Of a stretch of 64,000 nt of DNA, positions 59,918-64,000 are shown piece by piece. The notes beneath the pieces are model-generated. The model was not told the origin of the DNA. It did no database searches and saw only the letters and a list, made by a program, of their open reading frames with translations. The stretch's first letter is position 1. Every line of letters starts with the position of its first letter. The translations under genes and the position numbers were made by a program. The stretch is from Streptomyces achromogenes (lineage in GTDB: Bacteria > Actinomycetota > Actinomycetes > Streptomycetales > Streptomycetaceae), in assembly GCF_030816715.1 (NCBI RefSeq), contig NZ_JAUSYH010000001.1, positions 6,510,001 through 6,574,000 of the forward strand. Reading direction: 5' to 3'.

Positions 59918-61276
59918 ATGCCCTCGTCGCTTTCCTCCTCCACCCCTCTGCCGCCCACCGCCCCCCTGCCGCCCACCGCGCACGGCGGAGCGCCGATCGG
60001 GGAGACGGCCCCCACCGTGCCCGCGCAGGCGCACTGCGCGGCGGAGCAGCAGGCCGCGTCCCGCGGCGGCGCCGTGCGGTCGGCGGCCGGCGGCGGGCTC
60101 GCGTCACCGCGCGCCCGTCCGGCGTCCGAGCCCGCCGGCGCCGCGCCCGCGCGGTACCCGCGCTCGTGTGTCACCGAGTTGCGGCTCTCCGCTTTCGCGG
60201 GGCACCGGCGCGCGCGGTTCCCGCTGGGAGCCGTCACCTTGTTCACGGGGGCCAGCGGCAGCGGCAAGAGCACGGCGCTGCGGGCGTACGAGGCGCTGGC
60301 GCGGCTCGGGGGAGGGGCCCGGCTCGCCGAGGTGTTCGCCGATCCGGTCGCGTGCGTGCCGCAGGGGGCGCGGCCCGACGCGCAGCGACGCCGGGGGTTC
60401 CGCATCGGCTGCACGGCCGACGGCCCCGCAGGGCCGGTCCGGCTCGACGTCGCCGTGCAGGCCGAGCCGGAACTGCGCATCGTGGGCGAACGGCTGAGCG
60501 CTGGCGGCGTCGTGCTGCTGGAGACGGCCCTGCGCGATCCCGGACGGCGCACGGTGCAGGCGGCCTGGCACACCGGCGGCTCCGCGCCGGTGACGCGCGC
60601 CCCGCTGCCCGACGACCGGCTCGGCACCGCGCTGCTGCCGCTGCGCGTGGCGGGCAAGACCGACGGCCAGCGGCAGGTGCTGGCCGCCGCCGAGCAGATG
60701 GTGGTCGCCCTGCGGTCCGTCTTCCCCTGCGACCCCCAGCCCGACTGGATGGGCGTCCCCGTCCCCGCCGGCTCCGGTCGCCTCCTGACCGGCTGCGACA
60801 ACCTCGCCGACGTCCTGTGGCGCACCCGCCAGGAGTGCGGACGGCGGCATGCGGCCCTGGTGGCCGCGCTGTCCGCCGGATCCGCCGGACCCGCGGGGCC
60901 GGTGGTGGACCTGCGCGCCGAACCGCTGGCCGACGGCACGGTCCGCGCGGTGCTCGACCGCGCCTCGGGCGGGCCCACGGAACTCGCCCGGCTGGGATAC
61001 GGCGAACTGCGCTACCTCGCCCTCGCCCTGGTGCTGCTCACCGGGCCGGACGTCCTCGACGTGGACCCGGCCGGCGAGGTTCCGGCCGCGACACAGACCC
61101 TCACCCTGCTCGCCGACGGCCTGGACCGAGGCCTCGACGTCCGCCAGCGCGCCGAACTGCTGCGCCTGGCGGTGCGGATGGCCGAGCGCGGGCACATCCG
61201 CTGCGTCGCGGCGGTCGGCGACGGCTCCTGGGCCGCCCGTACCGACGGGGTGACGGTGGTAGACCTGGGTCCGTGA
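59918..61276 (+). CDS. P-loop ATPase of unknown role
   Basis: 452 aa. The first 85 residues are Pro/Ala/Ser-rich and probably disordered; the true start may be nearer CVTELRLSAFAGHRRARFPL. Walker A is FTGASGSGKST (residues 109-119), and GYGELRYLALALVLLTGPDV resembles an ABC-type signature followed by Walker B-like VLDVDPAG. The arrangement is that of an AAA_15/RecF-like ATPase. GTGA overlap with the MazG-like gene downstream shows tight coupling. Function is unknown. Confidence 0.75.
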   Translation: MPSSLSSSTPLPPTAPLPPTAHGGAPIGETAPTVPAQAHCAAEQQAASRGGAVRSAAGGGLASPRARPASEPAGAAPARYPRSCVTELRLSAFAGHRRARFPLGAVTLFTGASGSGKSTALRAYEALARLGGGARLAEVFADPVACVPQGARPDAQRRRGFRIGCTADGPAGPVRLDVAVQAEPELRIVGERLSAGGVVLLETALRDPGRRTVQAAWHTGGSAPVTRAPLPDDRLGTALLPLRVAGKTDGQRQVLAAAEQMVVALRSVFPCDPQPDWMGVPVPAGSGRLLTGCDNLADVLWRTRQECGRRHAALVAALSAGSAGPAGPVVDLRAEPLADGTVRAVLDRASGGPTELARLGYGELRYLALALVLLTGPDVLDVDPAGEVPAATQTLTLLADGLDRGLDVRQRAELLRLAVRMAERGHIRCVAAVGDGSWAARTDGVTVVDLGP

Positions 61277-61602
61277 CAGAACGACACCTGGATGTGGCGA
61301 AACTGCAGAGCCGACTGGCCGAGTTCGCGGCCGTGCGGAACTGGCAGCCCTTCCACACGCCCAAGAACCTCGTCGCCGCACTCAGCGTGGAGGCGTCCGA
61401 ACTCGTCGAGATCTTCCAGTGGCTGACGCCGGAGGAGTCGGCCCGCGTGATGGACGACCCGGACACCGCCCACCGGGTGACGGACGAGGTCGCCGACGTG
61501 CTCGCGTATCTCCTGCAACTGTGCGAGGTGCTCGGGATCGACCCGCTGGCCGCGCTGGACGCGAAGATCGACCGCAACGAGCGCAGATTTCCCGCACCCT
61601 AG
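61273..61602 (+). CDS. MazG-like nucleotide pyrophosphohydrolase
   Basis: 109 aa from a GTG overlapping the ATPase stop. Metal ligands sit at Glu40, Glu43 and the DEVADVLAYLLQL helix (Glu72, Asp75), the all-alpha NTP-PPase pattern; LVAALSVEASELVEIFQWLT is the family's first helix. Such small proteins hydrolyse aberrant dNTPs or dCTP. It is the single-domain RS21-C6/MazG-like type. It may clean up a substrate for the upstream ATPase or simply share its promoter. Confidence 0.87.
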   Translation: MTERHLDVAKLQSRLAEFAAVRNWQPFHTPKNLVAALSVEASELVEIFQWLTPEESARVMDDPDTAHRVTDEVADVLAYLLQLCEVLGIDPLAALDAKIDRNERRFPAP

Positions 61603-61805
61603 CGGCGCTCCACAGCGGCCACTTCGGCGGAGCAGTCCGATCCGCTTTCACTCTCCGCAGTCGACCGGCGGACCGAAATCGATTTGTTGTCCACAGATTT
61701 CCGTCATCCTCTGGCTTTTCGCCCCTCATGCCCTCACTCTGGGTAGTGGACACGGGTGTTCGGGCGGACGTGCGAACCAGCACGTCGGGACAGACGGGGC
61801 GGCGT
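61603..61805. promoter_or_regulatory. Intergenic region with DnaA-box-like sequence
   Basis: 203 bases. TTGTCCACA at 61687-61695 matches the Streptomyces DnaA box consensus; a single box does not make an origin. AT-rich bases 61675-61710 are probably the promoter of the DUF6099-like gene. Confidence 0.45.
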
Positions 61806-62285
61806 ATGGACGCGGTGCGGCTCATCCTGACGAGCAGACGCGAGTTGGCGGGCAGCGGCGAGGGCGCGGAGATCCTCACGCAGGTATGGCAGGCGCAGGC
61901 CCTGGCGCAGGCGATCGGCAGCCGCCTCGCCGTCTCGGGCCCGCCCGAACTGCGCGGCGAGGCGCTCGGCCTGACCGAACTGGCCGGGCGGGGCTGCGGC
62001 GTGCTGGGCGCTCCTGACCTCGATCCGGGCGATCTGCTCGCCGCCCGACTGACCGAGCTGGAGGACGCCCGCCAGGCGCTGCTCGATCTGTCCGGCCTGC
62101 TCGGCGAGGTCGGCATCGCCCTGGTAGGCCTGGCGAGCTCGGCGGACGACCAGGGCACGTACTGGAAGTGCATGGAGGCCATCGACGCGGCGGACGAGTC
62201 CAGGGACCGGGTCCTGGAGATGCTCCGCAAACTGACGGCACGCGAGGAACGCGAGGAACGGGAGGCCGCCTTACCGGAGCGATGA
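61806..62285 (+). CDS. DUF6099-like protein of unknown function
   Basis: 159 aa from an ATG at 61806 (MDAVRLILTSRRELAGSGEG). Alpha-helical, no membrane segment; WQAQALAQAIGSRLAVSGPP and GTYWKCMEAIDAADESRDRV recall the actinomycete-only DUF6099 family. Acidic with a basic C-terminal tail (REEREEREAALPER). No function is known. It stands alone between a MazG-like gene and an F420 oxidoreductase. Confidence 0.72.
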   Translation: MDAVRLILTSRRELAGSGEGAEILTQVWQAQALAQAIGSRLAVSGPPELRGEALGLTELAGRGCGVLGAPDLDPGDLLAARLTELEDARQALLDLSGLLGEVGIALVGLASSADDQGTYWKCMEAIDAADESRDRVLEMLRKLTAREEREEREAALPER

Positions 62286-62459
62286 GCGCTGCACCGGGGC
62301 GACGGGAGCGATGAGCACCTTGCCTGCGCGACGACGGTGACGGGGGGCCCTGCCGGCGAGACGGGAGCGACGGGAGCCTCGCCGGGACGACGAGAACTCG
62401 GGTCCGGTGGCGGCCGGGGTCTTGTGGGCGACGGGCCGGCCGGCGTGCAGGATGGAGAC

Positions 62460-63383
62460 ATGGATCTTCGCATCTTCACCGAGCCCCAGCAGGGGGCGAC
62501 CTACGACACCCTCCTCACCGTGGCGAAAGCCACCGAGGACCTCGGGTTCGACGCCTTCTTCCGGTCCGATCACTATCTGAAGATGGGCGACGTGAGCGGT
62601 CTCCCGGGCCCCACGGACGCCTGGATCACCCTCGCCGGTCTCGCCCGGGAGACGAAGCGCATCCGCCTCGGCACCCTGATGACCGCCGGCACCTTCCGGC
62701 TGCCCGGCGTGCTCGCCATCCAGGTCGCCCAGGTGGACCAGATGTCCGGTGGGCGCATCGAACTGGGTCTCGGCGCGGGCTGGTTCGAGGAGGAGCACAC
62801 GGCGTACGGCATCCCCTTCCCGAAGGAGAAGATCGGCCGGCTGGAGGAGCAGCTGGAGATCGTCACGGGTCTGTGGGCCACCGAGCCCGGCAAGACCTTC
62901 GACTTCCACGGCACGTACTACGAGCTCACCGGCTCGCCCGCGCTGCCCAAGCCCGCACAGGCGAAAGTCCCCGTGCTGATCGGCGGCAACGGGGCGACCC
63001 GGACACCGCGGCTCGCCGCCCGGTTCGCCGACGAGTTCAACATGCCGTTCGGCACGGTCGAGGACAGCGAGCGGCAGTTCGGCCGGGTGCGGGCGGCCGC
63101 CGAGGAGATCGGACGGGACGCGGACGCGATCACTCTGTCCAACGCCCTCGTCGTCTGCGTCGGCAAGGACGACCAGGAGCTCGCCCGGCGGGCCGCCGCG
63201 ATCGGCCGCGAGGTCGACGAGCTGCGCGCCAACGGGCTGGCCGGTTCCCCGGCCGAGGTCGTCGACAGGATCGGCCGCTTCGCCGAGGCCGGCTCCCGGC
63301 GGATGTACCTCCAGGTCCTGGACCTGCACGACCTGGACCACCTGGAACTGATCTCCGCGCAGGTGCAGTCCCAGCTGCCGTAG
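62460..63383 (+). CDS. LLM class F420-dependent oxidoreductase
   Basis: 307 aa. MDLRIFTEPQQGATYDTLLT opens a luciferase-like TIM barrel; AFFRSDHYLK, LARETKRIRLGTLMTAGTFR and GRIELGLGAGWFEEEHTAYG are the F420/substrate elements of the LLM family in actinomycetes (MSMEG-type). It should reduce or oxidise an unknown organic molecule with coenzyme F420. ATG at 62460; GGAG lies only two bases upstream, so the ribosome-binding site is probably the GGATGGAG just before. Alone in its unit. Confidence 0.88.
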   Translation: MDLRIFTEPQQGATYDTLLTVAKATEDLGFDAFFRSDHYLKMGDVSGLPGPTDAWITLAGLARETKRIRLGTLMTAGTFRLPGVLAIQVAQVDQMSGGRIELGLGAGWFEEEHTAYGIPFPKEKIGRLEEQLEIVTGLWATEPGKTFDFHGTYYELTGSPALPKPAQAKVPVLIGGNGATRTPRLAARFADEFNMPFGTVEDSERQFGRVRAAAEEIGRDADAITLSNALVVCVGKDDQELARRAAAIGREVDELRANGLAGSPAEVVDRIGRFAEAGSRRMYLQVLDLHDLDHLELISAQVQSQLP

Positions 63384-63388
63384 GGCGC

Positions 63389-63451
63389 GGGAGGGCGGGG
63401 CGGGAGGGCGGGGCGCCCCTCCGCCGGCCTTCCCCCGCCCCTCCGCCGGCC
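63389..63451. repeat. GC-rich repeat block with tandem 13-mers
   Basis: GGGAGGGCGGGGC occurs twice in tandem (63389-63414), and GCCCCTCCGCCGGCC twice (63414-63428 and 63437-63451). The G-rich and C-rich halves can pair, acting as the terminator of the F420 oxidoreductase gene, and the G-rich half could form a quadruplex. Confidence 0.6.
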
Positions 63452-63634
63452 GGGTCGGCCGTCCGCCCGGACCCGGGAAGTCGGGGGCTTTCCCACGGCT
63501 GACCAGGGCCGACGGGTGTCGGGCCGTAACGAAATTCCTGCGTGCCCACAAAGGGATGTCGATAGGTTGGAGCACGCGACACACGCTTCCGCACCCCCTT
63601 CGCACCCCGTCCGCACTCTTCCGAGGCGCCCACC

Positions 63635-64000
63635 GTGTTCCTGACGATCAGCACCACCGGCATCCCCGAACGCCCCGCCACCGACCTGGGCTTCCTGCTG
63701 CACAAGCACCCCGGGAAAGCGCAGGCGTTCTCGACCTCCTACGGCACGGCCCATGTCTTCTATCCACAGGCCGATGCCGAGCGCTGCACCGCGGCGCTGC
63801 TGCTGGAGGTCGACGCCGTGGCGCTGGTCCGGCGCGGCAAGGGCAAGGGCCGCGGCGGCGCCCCCGACGCGGCCCTCGCCCAGTACGTCAACGACCGCCC
63901 CTACGCGGCCTCCTCGCTGCTCGCGGTCGCCCTCAGCGGAGTGTTCTCCAGCGCGATGCGCGGCGTCTGCACAGCGAAGCCTGAACTGCCCGCCCAGAAA
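63635..64000 (+). CDS. 3'-terminal RNA ribose 2'-O-methyltransferase Hen1 (N-terminal part)
   Basis: First 122 codons, running off the right edge. The start MFLTISTTGIPERPATDLGF and LLHKHPGKAQAFSTSYGTAH then FYPQADAERC match the N-terminal domain of bacterial Hen1, and RPYAASSLLAVALSGVFSSA follows. Hen1 methylates the 3' end of cleaved RNA (for example tRNA) so that the partner Pnkp can seal it. The GTG at 63635 follows GAGG. A pnkp gene is expected beyond the edge. Confidence 0.9.
   Translation, partial: MFLTISTTGIPERPATDLGFLLHKHPGKAQAFSTSYGTAHVFYPQADAERCTAALLLEVDAVALVRRGKGKGRGGAPDAALAQYVNDRPYAASSLLAVALSGVFSSAMRGVCTAKPELPAQK

Noticed and set aside
1-64000. tRNA and rRNA genes
   Set aside because: I looked for T-loop and cloverleaf patterns on both strands and saw none that were convincing.

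Overview
The window reads as Streptomyces chromosome: GC is very high, third codon positions are strongly GC biased, many starts are GTG, most neighbouring genes overlap by four bases (ATGA or GTGA), and there are lipoproteins, CBM13-like lectin domains, an F420-type enzyme, a DUF6099-like protein and one in-frame TTA codon. I saw no tRNA, rRNA, CRISPR array, prophage or intact insertion sequence.

Region 1 (1-11.7 kb) is accessory carbohydrate metabolism mixed with gene decay. A LacI regulator, a GH32 fructosidase and a sugar-binding lipoprotein form a minus-strand set. Next come a CopG/Doc toxin-antitoxin pair, a MarR regulator, a secreted SGNH esterase-like protein and a GH74 xyloglucanase, both with CBM13-like lectin modules. 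Between them lie broken pieces of a carotenoid oxygenase, a TIGR01777 epimerase, a second GH74, a GH95-like enzyme and a ricin-type lectin. Two near-identical palindromes with core GAAGCGCTTC precede the GH74 remnant and are probably LacI-family operators.

Region 2 (11.9-25.3 kb) is a catabolic island: LysR plus a D-malate/tartrate dehydrogenase, then a PucR regulator divergent from a run of FAD amine oxidase, HAD type II hydrolase, polar amino-acid-type ABC transporter, second FAD oxidase, semialdehyde dehydrogenase and D-2-hydroxyacid dehydrogenase. It ends in a perfect 27-bp hairpin, with a convergent cupin beyond. The set suggests uptake and oxidative deamination of an unknown amine or N-substituted amino acid.

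Region 3 (25.8-30.4 kb) has a decayed second doc copy, the modABC molybdate transporter with a truncated regulator-like gene upstream, a probably frameshifted TPR-like gene and a PAP2 phosphatase.

Region 4 (58.2 down to 30.4 kb, all minus strand) is a 27.8-kb exopolysaccharide locus of 19 genes, almost all overlapping or a few bases apart. It starts with the polyprenyl-phosphate sugar transferase, then an AlgD-like sugar dehydrogenase, glycosyltransferases, two polysaccharide co-polymerases with degenerate kinase-like tails, an asparagine synthetase, a bi-domain oxidoreductase, a heparinase-like protein, a beta-helix lipoprotein, a Wzy-like polymerase, a CDP-sugar/C-methyl/amino-sugar module, a Wzx-like flippase, a pyruvyltransferase and a class III aminotransferase. 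The first gene has TTA as its second codon and a leader of tandem repeats whose Shine-Dalgarno can fold into a hairpin, which suggests developmental (bldA) and translational control.

Region 5 (58.3-64 kb) is a 1.2-kb spacer with a 22-bp palindrome, then housekeeping-like genes: a SepF paralogue, a P-loop ATPase coupled to a MazG-like pyrophosphohydrolase, a DUF6099-like protein, an F420-dependent LLM oxidoreductase and the start of hen1.
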